Assembly: GCA_036417435.1 (NCBI GenBank)
Contig: CM070912.1
Span: forward strand, 26,152,055 to 26,216,054
Origin: Inia geoffrensis
Lineage: Eukaryota; Chordata; Mammalia; Artiodactyla; Iniidae
DNA length: 64,000 nucleotides
Direction of reading: 5' to 3'
This document shows positions 33,456-45,600 of this stretch, piece by piece (position 1 is the stretch's first letter; each line of letters starts with the position of its first letter). Under the pieces are notes generated by a model, which saw nothing but the letters and a program-made list of their open reading frames with translations, made no database searches and was not told the origin of the DNA. The position numbers were made by a program, and so were the translations under genes.

Positions 33456-36400
33456 CTGGAAAAACAAACAAGATTTGGGACATGAGAGAAGAACCCTGCT
33501 CTGTTCCCTACTTTGACAAAGATGTCAGAGTCTCTCTGTGCTCCTTAAACATTAATCAGGCCGTTCTCAGATTACTACGTATATATATGTAATTTGTAAA
33601 ATTACATAAGAAACAAGGTGTCCTCGGTTAATGAAAACAAAACAGTTGGTTGCCTACTGCTCCCTTGTGTAGATGTCCATCCAGGACTCCACTTACCCCT
33701 GACTGATACAGCAGCTAAACAGGGTCTGCCAACGGCATCCTTCAAACACTGAAGGAAAAGCTGCTGTTATCTAGTCTAATCCCTTTTTTTTTTCCTTACA
33801 CATGAGGAAACCAAGGTCCACAGATTTAAGATTTACCCAACCTGTAAATTCTCACCTCTAGTATTTGCTTATCATCTTGCTGCAACCAGAAATCCACATG
33901 GGGAAATGGCATCCAGGAATATGGTCCTATACGAAGTTGTTCTGTCTCTGCATCGTAAATACTAATCATCTAAAAAAGAATGTTTCAAGGATAGAATTTA
34001 AGGAATGTTATCAGCTTAAACCTTACCTTTAATGCAAACTCCAGTGTAGTCTTGAAATTAAGGCATTTGTCTGGATGATAAGCTTCTTTCAATTTTTGTC
34101 TCGTAAGTAACAGAAGCTGCTACTTACTGAATACTTTCCACCTCTCTGGTACTACACTTTGTGGGAAACAGACATTACTTTGTTAGTTCTGACAACAGTC
34201 CTGCAGGAAGATGGCATTTTTCCCATTTTGGTTGGAAACCTGAGGCTCAGAGAGAAGGGCCTGTTGCCCATGGTCACACGTCCGTAAGTGTTAGGGCCAG
34301 GCCCAGACCCAGGTGTGTCTGACTGAAGTCCACACTCCTCAGTGCTACATGAAACACTGCCTCATTATTCACACCCCGAGTAACCTTGAAACTTAAAAGT
34401 ACACATGCCGTTGCCCCATCAGAAGAAGGGGAAAACCAATTTGTAAAAATGTTAATTTGCCAAATGATCAATTCCCTGAATTCTCAAATGTGCCAATGGT
34501 AGTTTTCAGCTTCACCAGCAATGTTCAATTTTGGTTACTGAGACTGAAATATGTCCTGAATCTTAGCTAAATCAAGGCTGTTATGTTAACTTGAGAGGCT
34601 GCAAAAGGAACCCTAACAATGTCAAAGGGTTGGCAGAACAGACCATTGAATCCAGACATTTCCAATGAAAGTGCCAGCATTTCGTAAGTGAGCAGATTTC
34701 TTTTGGGTGCTCTGAATGCGATTTCTATTTTTTTCACACTTTAAGCATTTTAAAAGGATTCTTTCACCCATTCCTCAAACATGTCTTAGGTTTTTATTTT
34801 TCTAACTTTTAAAATGAAGGTGTTACTTAATTAAAAAGCACCCTAAGGCAATCAGACTTTTAAAGTGATTTGATTATTTTGGGGGTTAATCAGTTCATCC
34901 CAGCAAACTGGTCTTCAGTTACTTGGTCCAGAGGAGAGTGTGATCCTGAGGTGCAGAGGGGAGAAGGCTCTTCTTCCCCCTTAGCTCGCCTTTCTTTGCA
35001 GCAACTTCACTGGTGAAGTCCTTACAAAGTAAAAGGGGCTCGTTCTCTTTGGATCTGGGTGCTGGGTGTTCGCATACCTCCCCAGCATCTTCACGGCAGA
35101 GAACTGGGGTCTTCAGCTTATAACTGAAAACGTTCATTATTCTACGTGATGTGTTCGTGATGGTTCCTGATCATGTACAACTTTAAAGAAGTGACAAACT
35201 TCTCATTTCTAAAGACTTTGGAGTTTGATGCCCCCCTTTTTTCCTTAACCCTGTAACACAAAGATGATAATCAAACTCACTGGTCCTCCTGTTAAAGCTC
35301 GTGCGGCACGTAGCTCCTCCTCCGGACCTCGGTCTTGGAAGGAGGCTCTGTAGATCTCCGAGGTTTTGATGTTGACAGCTGTGAGGGACAACAGGATGAC
35401 TTCCTTGACAAAAGCCACAAGGGTTGGCACAGTCTCACACTTCTACCACCACATGTAATAGAATATGGATGAGTCTCCCTCAGAAAAGAGTGGAAACTGA
35501 ACAAAGTTACTCTTAGGTGTCTGTAGCATCTACCTTCCTGGAAAGGGATGATGCAACCCTTTAGCCAAGCATCTCGCTGAGAAGAGCTGAGGCCTGAGCT
35601 GGACTAGGTAAGACCTGGTTCCAAACCAAGGGCCCCCCCACAGGAGGCGCACCCTCTCTTCAGGCAGCGCGTGGCAAAGCCTCCCCAGTCAGCCCTGTGA
35701 CCAAACACGGCTGCGAACGTGGCCTGGGACTGGGGCCAAATCTGGTGTTTGTGTGTCGGTTTTTACTATTTCAGACATACAAAGTATAGAGAATAAAGCA
35801 GTGAACACCCAGCCAAATAAATGTCACAGATATGGCAGGAGCCCTCTGTAGAGACAGCCAGCCTCACCCTATTACAGCCTTGGGAGTCCCTAGGGGCTGT
35901 TACAGGAGGGAGGAAAGTTCTGGGTTTTCTTTAGCCTGGTGGTTGCACACTTTCCTTTGTAGGATCTTTGTTCTCAATCAAAACCTTAATTAGTTCCCTA
36001 AGAAGGGAAGAAAATTCAATTGAATCTTCTTAGGGATTCGATTGAATCCCTAAGAAGATTCAAATTAAAATGCCCTGCTCCAGCCCCCAGAGCACTGGCT
36101 GGATAAAAGCAGAGAGGCCTCTTGGGGGAGCAGAGACCACCGACATTCAGCTTTACCCTAACGGGGGTGATGCCTACACTTCATATTTGCTACCCTGTTT
36201 CTTTTCACAGCCTTAGGATTTAGATGTTTTCTCTATTTTGTAGATAAAGGTTAGAGAAGGTAAGCTGCTTTCCCAGCAAATACACCGAGAAGTCAGGATC
36301 GGAACCTAAGGCTGTGACACACCGACAGCAACGGGCTTACTAGCTGGTGGAATCGGCCTTTAACCGGAGCTTGTCTTGTCAGTGTGAGACCAATAAACCC

Positions 36401-39400
36401 TCCAATCAACACGCTACTTACCAATGCCATAAATTACTGGAAAGTGGTTTTCATTTTCTTCCCGGTCATTTAACTCTAACACGTAAAAAAAAGAAATTTT
36501 AAGATCAATTTTTAAGAAGTACCAAACAATCGCTTTTATTTTCCATAAATAAAGGCCAAGAAGGAGTCCCCACTGCAAAAGCGGGGGGGAATCAGAACAT
36601 GAAAGGGACTGTGTCCCTGTTTCCCCGCTGAGCCCCAGAGCAGTAAGGTTATAGCGAACCAACCGCCTCTCCAGAGTCTGGGCCTCCCAGCCGCCTACAC
36701 GCGTGGCGGCAGCTCCTCTCTGGGATCTGGCCCCTCCTCCTTCCCAGGAGGAGTACAGAGCAGACTGCTGAGAATCCCAAGGAAGGACAGGGAGTTGCAC
36801 TCAAGGGGGGCGGTCAGGATCTCAACTGAGGTTGAGCAGGATTTGGAGTGGGGAGGGCGGGGAAGGCCATCCCAGAAGATATGGGAAAAGCCAGAAGGCA
36901 TCAAAGCATTTGACAAACAGTGCTGTCTGCGACTGAGGCACGGATGCTGGGTCCTGCTTTAAGAGCAAGGGCAAAACATCCCCGAAATCTACAGCTTTGC
37001 CTTGGGAAAGATGGCAGAACTTACCTGTCACACATAATGTCACCAAGTGAATGTCATCTTCCTGTCTGTCAAATTCACCTATGATGAGAATTTAAAAACT
37101 GATGTCAAAAAAGGTCCTTTAGGGACTTCCCTGGCGGTCCAGTAGGTAAGACTCCTCGCTCCCAATGCAGGGGGCCTGGGTTCGATCCCAGGTCTGGGAA
37201 CGAGATCCCACGTGCATGCTGCAACTAAGAGTCCTCACACTGCAACTAAAGGAAGATCCCACATGCTGCTGCAACTAAAAAGATCCCGCATGCCACAAGG
37301 AAGATCCTGAGTGCCGCAACTAAGCCGGCACAGCCTAAAAAAAATAAATATTAAAAACAAAAAAAACAAAATCCATCTGCCAATATATAAGCCAGTTCTG
37401 AGCTGTGTGCAGTATTCAAAAGATTTCAGGCATTTGACACACAATTAAAAAGTTCCTTTAATTAACAGCATATGCTGAACAAGTCAAGAAGGGGACAGAG
37501 AGTCGGATCCACTAGCCTTCCGGTCACAACCTGGCCTCTTATCAGAGGTCAGATCCACGTGAGCTGATGCCCAGAACCCTGCCTGCCAAGGGACAGACGT
37601 GCTCCTAGCCTCAAGCTCAAAGGAAACTTCGACCAAGGCTTTCCATTCTTCTCTCCATTCTGAGAGGTTGGGGGGACAAACTCATTCATAAGATATTTAC
37701 CCTTTTCCTAAATAACTTTTTTTTTCCTGATTATCAGTCATAAAAAATTTGATCATTATGAAAAATTTGGAAAATACAGGAGAGTGGAAAGAATATGTGG
37801 GTTTTTAAAGATATAAGTGTATGGGCTTTTAATGCCCATAATCCTAGCAGTTAACATTCAGTATATTTCCTGCCATATTTGTCCGTGCACAGCTGAGCTC
37901 AGATATAGACAATTTTATATCCTGATTGTTTTGTACATATGTATTTTCTCATGTAATTCAAACCTCTTCATAAGTATTATTTTTTAATGGCTATATAACT
38001 ATTCCTCTACTAATGGACATTAGATTATTTCCAATTGTAAATAACATTCTACTGCCCATCTTTGGGCATAAATCTCTGTGTACATTTCAGATTATTTTCT
38101 TATAATACATTCCCAGAAGGGGAATTACTGGGTCCATGATGGACCATGATGCCAAATGGCTTTCCTGACAGGTTACACCAAAGTATGTTCCAGTGCTGCA
38201 GGAATACACCCACCTCGCTGCCTCATGGTTAATCAAAGGACATCTTTTTTTTTTTTTTTAATATTTGCTAATTTAATAGGGGAAAAATTGGCTTTTATCA
38301 GGGTTTTAATTCTCTTCAGATTAAAATGGACATTTCTGCCCAGAAGGTGGTTCTTGTTTTCACACAATTCACAGCACTTGCTATTTTGGGATGCATCACC
38401 TGCTATTTTGAAAGAAAATCTTGTCCCCATCCCATTACCTCTAAGCATTTAGCTCTTTGCTATCCTGTCTTTATGGAAGATTCCAAGCTGAGCAGTTTGT
38501 GTGGCTCCAAGCAGGTGTACCCCTCTGTATTATACTAATAATTGGGATTTTGTACTAATTGGGATTTTTATCTAAGCAAAAATAGATACATATTTTTATC
38601 AAATTTGAGGGAAAAAGTGAACTTACTAAGAAGCTGATGAGTCAGTTTTTGTGACAGCTGCCTGTCATCACTGAAGCCGCCCACGAGGTGCACTTCCAGC
38701 CTGGCAAAGAGACAGGAGGTGGTCAGAGGCCGAACAGCACGGGACAGCGTGTGCTGGGTCTGCTGTGAACTTTAGCTCTTGGCTCCCGGGCCCCGTTTAC
38801 GCCTCAGCACACGCACAAGAACCCATGTGGCACACTGGGACCCTGCCCAGGTGTCTGGGGGCCGAGCGGAGCTGTGTCTTAACACCAACATGATGCCACC
38901 TCGAGGCACAGGGTGAAAAAGGCTGCTCTGGAAGAAGACAACCATGTCACACTATGGACCCGCCCCGAGTGGGATGCTTCCAAAACCTCTTAAAAGTCTC
39001 AGCCTAGGAGGACCTGGGGTGCAGAACTGGGAAGGGCGGGACTGACACCATCCCTGCACAGATACCGTCTTCTCTACCACCCAGCGTCGTGGAGAGATGG
39101 GTTTGCATCTCCGTTTCACAGAGAAGGAAACTGCGTCTGTGTCTAAAGCACATGCTTATCTACAACACCAGCTTTTCCCAAAGTGTGTTCCCCTGAACAC
39201 TGGCCTCATGAAACAGAAAAAAGTGTTCTTGGGGCTAAATAAGTTTGGGAAGCCTTGCCTACTCCCCAAGGGAGTCACCATGCACAGCAAAGCTCCAGGT
39301 AGGAAGCCCTACAGCTGGAAAGACCACACTAACTTTGTTAACCCTGAGTGCCCCATGCACACTTCTCTGCTAACCCCTGGTCCTCAGCCTATGACAACCT

Positions 39401-42400
39401 GGCAACCAGAGCTTGGGAAAGTGTGGCCGTACTTCACATCCCTTCTACTGACAGACAAAATCCTCCTGAGGCATGAACCAGAATCTTCTGCATCAGCAGC
39501 ACAGGGCAAAGCATCAAGTTGCCTCATGACATCTTCTGTCTCACAACTGTGTGCTGAGAATCACGGAGTTGGGCCCATGGCCCAGTCCGGCTACGGAACC
39601 TGGAGGGCCCAGCAGTCTGGCGACTGCACAAGCCACAAAGCCGTGAGGCTAGCCCAGCCTGTCGCAGACCTGGCAGAAGAGTTAAATTTAAAAACTGCTC
39701 TGTGTTACACTAGTGAAACTCGGACAGAGAGGCTGGTCTTTTAAAGCCCTGGGATTCTAAGAACTTGCATATGACTAGTTCATTCAAATGAACTGCTGCT
39801 TTAGACTTCAAATAAGATGAGATGCCTGCCAGGCCCGCCAACGAGAGAAAAAGGGGAGAGGACAGGCGTGAGTACCAGCCAGACAGCCAGGCTGGGGTCA
39901 TGGGCCTCCCGTTTAACTAACCCTGTGACCCTGGGAAGCTGAATCTCGGAGCCGCACATGTGAAACAGGTGGTCATGCTTTCTGTCACCGGTGAGAGGGC
40001 TGGGCGCTGTGGTGGACATCCAGGGTAGGCGTCAGCTCTCATACAGAATCCACGACACTGAGAACTGCTTCCCCTTCCTCCTGGCCATCTCTGGCTCCTC
40101 CCCAGCCCTGTTTTCCTCAGAGCCCTGTCCATCGTTAAAATCCTGTTTTGCTGACATCTCCTTGCTATGGAACATGAGCCCCGCGGGGGCAGCGTTTGTC
40201 CAGTCCATTCACTGCTATGTCCCTAAAACAAGTTCTAGTTCACAGGAAACGTTCAACAAACAACTGCTGAAAGAATGAAGAGACTCCACCGCTGGGGTGT
40301 AACAAGGCAATGTCCGCAAAACAGACATCTAAGAGGACATTACTGAGAACAGAACTACAGATTCAAAGTCAAACCTCCCCTCGTACCCGCCACCCATTCT
40401 CTCCCTCAGCAACTACTGACGAGGGGCTGACGCTGGGCCACGTTCTGCTCCAGGGGGACCAGGCGGCCACTGTGCTGGTGACAGGCCACGTTGCTGGAAC
40501 AGCTGCCACGGCTGTTTCCTCTACCTGATGGTGTCAAGTTCCCAATATCACAAAACAGAGTAGCGTGGAGCTCACCTTCCACATTGAGTGTGGTCGGAAA
40601 AGGATTTTATGGAGTTCATGATCAAGGGGACCTCAGCTTTCGTGTCAGTTCCGTCACAATGTGTCAAGCAGGTAGCCCCATTACCTGAAGAACAAGGGTG
40701 AAACGACTCATGTTATTCCCGATGAGAACTCGGGGAGCAGGCCAGGTCTACGCCTGTCCATTCGGACCGCCTCATCTTTGAACAGCCTGTAAAAGGAAAA
40801 ATAGAGACATCTGGGCTGCCCAGCCAACCCATCTGACCAGGGCCACAGGGAGGGGCCATGCAGATGGAGAAGAGGTAAGCGGAGCCAGGAAACACAAATC
40901 GAGAAATTCATGGTCCCACGTCTCGGGTCCGTTTAACGGTTTCCTTCATCTCTCTCATCATACCTGTGTGCCTCAGGACCACAATGTGACAAGTGGTGGC
41001 ATCATCAGAACCCAGAATGGAGATGGAGCCTGTTTAAAAAAGAAATAAAATAAAATATCCAATAGCCTTTGGGGATAACGCCCAATTCACTGCTTCCTAA
41101 CCTACCATCCTTTGGGGAGGTCACTGCAAGCTCTCTTTGCTGAACATACAGAAGGCCCTGGGGTCCCACTTGTTGAACAGACTGACCTCTGAGAAGTCTG
41201 GCTCTTTCCTGTTTAATTAAAAAAAAAATAAAATAGTGATGGAAATTAGTGAGGATTGAGTGACTAGAGAGGTGGAGAGAGCCAAAGTGTGCCCTATGTG
41301 GGAAACACACACTTGTGAGGTCTGAGGTGTGTGTATTATCTGACAGAAAAGCTAAAATAAAAAGGCAGCAGCAGTAACTACCATGTGGAACAATGTTGTT
41401 CTTTTTTCACCCTATAGAACAAGACCCTAGTACCTATGAAATAAGATGCAAAAATCTTTTCCCCATTCTTTAGAATTGTAAAGAGAATCAGATCATATGG
41501 ACTAGTGGATTGGGTGGCTCAGAAATCACAGACCTTCTTCACTTTCTTTAAAGAGGAGGAGGGATTCAGACCTTACCTGTCTCCTAATCTAGTAATTCCC
41601 ACCTCTGGAAATCTGTACTGTGGAAATAACCTAAAATGCACTCAATCCCTGTGTTATCGAGAATGGCACAAAGCTGGGGACAACCACAGGAAAGGCAAGT
41701 AAATTATGCAGAACCAACTCAAAACTGCTAACTGCACAGTCATGAAAAAATGAAGACTATGGGAAAAGAGCTTGGAAATGTAAACTGAAGAGCAAGACTC
41801 GAGTAAAAAAATTTAAGCTGCAAATATGCTGTTAATACAACAATGCTAAAAATGGTGCCACATATAGGGAAAAATACTGGAAGGAAATTCACCAATATAA
41901 CCATGATTGTGTTAGAACAGGGCAAACACAAGTCATTTAACTGTCGCTCTATTCTCCAAATGTCTTATGATGTAATTATGTTATTAAAGTAGAAAACCAA
42001 AAAGGAGCCCTCATAAATAAGCAAATTTATGAAAAGATAGGTTAATATTAGGTGTGAAAATTCTGACTAATTGAATATTTGTATAAATTATTAGTAAGCC
42101 TGGGGGGAAAAAACTCAGGTGGTTAATTCTTTCATGAGAACTAAATTAAACTTTTTTTTTCAAAAATGTCAAATTGAGGCATCACTAAAATGTTTCATAA
42201 TTTTCTTCTTACTTGCAACAAATAAACTCCTCAATAAACAATTTCCTAACCACGTGTGCAAATACAGAGCTTGTGTACTGTCTAGACCAGGGAACATTTT
42301 TATGGTCTTATACTGGCTTCTGGCCATTCCTCACTGTTGGTGCTAATTTAGGTTAGTACTTGCTTACTTAACAAAATACAAGAGATGTAAAAAAACATGA

Positions 42401-42632
42401 CGATACACTTGATGAGTTCTAGAGGGTTCTCTTTTAATAAACTTTCATTAATTGGAAGCAAGGCAGCAGTTATATTGAGACTGGTCCCTCCATTTAAGAA
42501 AGGCACTAAGTTGGGATTAGCAGATGCAAACTGTTATATATAGGATAGATAAACAACAAGGTCCTACAGTACAGCACAAGGAACTATATTCAATATCCTG
42601 TAATAAACCATAACATAAAAGAATATGAAAGA

Positions 42633-42666
<34 letters not shown>

Positions 42667-45600
42667 CTGAATCACTTTGCTGTACAGCAGAAATTAACAG
42701 TACAAATCAACTGTACTTCAATAAAAAATTTTTTTTAAAGAAGAAAGGAACTAAGGACTGAGTGAAGTGCAGTGTGTGACAGGACAGCTGAGTCGGGGAG
42801 AAAGAGATGCAGCCAATTGTGCAAAAACTCACAACACCTCAGAGCAGTAAGCACTTTTCATTTTCACGCCATTTCCCACCTTAATTCAAGATAAGATAAA
42901 GGAGAATGCAGAATTTCCCTTTTCTTATTCCTTTAATACTTACCTCTTTTTGTGCTTTTTGGGAGGGGGAGGGGGAAGTCAAGGCACATTCTGACCACTT
43001 ATTTTCACAACCTGGTCGCCATGCAAAAGCAAAGCTATTTCTGAGAAATGAATGATCACTTGCATGCCCAAGACCAAAAATCACAACGTCTCTCATCGAC
43101 ACAGCTCCCACTATTTCCCAGAGAAACAGAAGCACAAATTATCAGGAGAGAGAATGGCCAGAAAGTGAAAACAGCAACGCTGCTTTGGTCTTTCACTTTA
43201 AAAAATGAAAAAAGGTTAGCCAAAGTTCTCTGTGGAAAAATACACAGTCCTACTTTATAAACGCGCATCCTTTCTGAAATAAAAGCAGTCGTTTTCTGAA
43301 CTTTTTTTATTCGCTGGACGCTCAGATTCACGAAAAAATATCTTTTCCCTCAGTCTCTCCCTGCTACGGCTCATCCTCATTTCCCAATCCCTATCGGATG
43401 GCACTGTTCTCTTAACCCAGGGGTCAGCACACTTGTTTCAGGAAAGGGCCAGACAGTAAGCAGACCATGCGGTCTCAGCTCCTCAGCGTGAAAGCAGCAT
43501 AGACGACACATGACAAGTGGCCGTGGCTGTGTCCCCCGCAAGCTACTTATGAGTGACACTGAAATTTGAAGAAAACAGGAGAGCAAGTATGAGAGTGCCG
43601 ACAGGCGCAGCCCTCAGAACTGAGCCTTCTTCCCACCCCTCGGGCGCTACCTCATCTCAGTCCTTTCTTCCCTTACACCTAAATTCCTACAATATAGTGC
43701 CCCGGGGCCTCTCCCTGAGCCAGTGACCTGGGCATTAGGCTGCGCTTCGATGCTCTGTTCCCTCCTCTGGGAAACAGGGCTGATGACGGCCACTCCTTAG
43801 GCTGTGGGAGGATTAACTGACAGCAGGTCTGTAGGGGGTGGCTGTCACCATTTCCCACCTCTGGTCCCCTGTCCTGACCCCGCTTTTCTGCTCAAAAAAA
43901 CCCTTCTGAGGAATAATTACAGGGGTTTATAAAGATTTAGCTCTGTGAACGTTCCTAATGGGGAAAGAGCATAAATATTGTGCATGCTTAAAGGCAGGAA
44001 CGAAGTTACGTGGAATTCCATGGGACTGTTTCTCAAGAGGCCGCAGGACCAGTTCCTGAGCATCCAGTGACTGGTTAAGAACAAAGGCTCTAGACAGCAC
44101 CGCCCAAAGGCGCTTTCTGCAGCAATGGCAAGGATCTGTACCTGCCCTGTCTCATACAGCAGCCACTGGCCACACATGGCTGTCGAGCACTTGAAACGTG
44201 GCTAGTGTGACTGAGGAGCTGATTTTTAAATTTTATTAAATTTTAATTAACTTAAATGTAAATCACCACATGCAGCCAGTGGCTAATGTATTGAGCACTG
44301 CTGCTCTAGAGGCAAAGGCGGACCACCTGGGTTGTGATCCAGGCTTCACCACTCACAGGATGTGGGATCTTGGGCAATTTACTCCACCTTCTGTGCCTCA
44401 CAGTCCCCATCTGTAAAATGGGAACAGCAGCAGTACCTGCTTCCTAGGGCTGGGATGCTCAGCAAGTTCCATGGCATTGCTATCATTGTTGCTGTTGTTA
44501 CTATTATCCTATGCTAAGCATAGCTATGGACAGGCTTATAAGTGCTGCTACTGCATACTCACAACCTACTGTCACATGAAAAAGACACATTATAGCACAG
44601 AATACATAGTATGCTATCATGTAAAAAAGTATAGCAAAATGTGAAGCATGGTTGTGGTCACAGATTCTTTTTTCTTCCTTTTGAGATTTATAATTTCTAT
44701 TTTCTTACCAAGGGGACACTACTTGTTATTAAAAAAAATAATTAAACCTTTCATTTCTCCACACTGCATGTCAGCTGAAAGATCCATCTAAACCCCTGCC
44801 ATCTAGGTACAACCTACCTCTCCCGGCTTATCCTGCACTCTGCCCCTCCTGCCCTCTCTGCCAGGGAAACGGGCCAGTCCACCCGCCTTTGGGGCCCTTC
44901 CCCTCCCGCCCAGGGGCCACGGGGCACAGTCCAGCTTGCTCAGCTAGAATGCCCTCCCCCTCTTCCCTTAGGCTGCTGAGATGGAAGTGCCCCCCCCGCC
45001 CCCCCCGCCGTTCCTGTAAGGCAAACTGGTCCCCACTACACAGCATTTCTAGGCCACGTCTCCCCAAAGAGGCCAAACCTCCCTTCTAGGGGGCCAGCCC
45101 CCCTGGTATCTCATCTCATTCCCCCCTCTCTACACACTTAGGGGGCTGCCTTGGACATTGATCTAACTTTTTATCATAGAAAATTTCAAGCAGACGTAAA
45201 AATAGGGTGCCACCTATATTCTTTAGGCAGCTGCAATTTTTCTCCCTTGGTGAGTCGTACTCCCAACTACACCAGTTCATGGTGTGGCAGTGACACAGTA
45301 AAAGGAAAGTATTTAACACTTAACCTAGTGTCTGCTAGGTGCCCCGTATGGCTAATATCACTACTGTTTTCTTGAAATGCAAGTTGAGAATCACACAGAG
45401 TTGTCCTCTTTTTCCGGTCAGTAACACCCCCCCACCCCCCCACCCCCGCCTCATCTTTTGGGTCATTTTCAGGGGTCATTCTGCTCAGATATTTGTGTAA
45501 CAAATATTTACAAAGCACAGATTCACTGACAGGGACTGCCCTAGGCTCTGAGGATACAAAGACACACTGTCTGCCTTCAGGAAGCTTACATTCTGGGGGA

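Noticed and set aside
39097..39744. 215-codon + strand frame in NTAN1 intron 4
   Set aside because: No recognisable domain. It overlaps an old transposon-like relic and has no exon-like partner or poly-A signal; probably chance.
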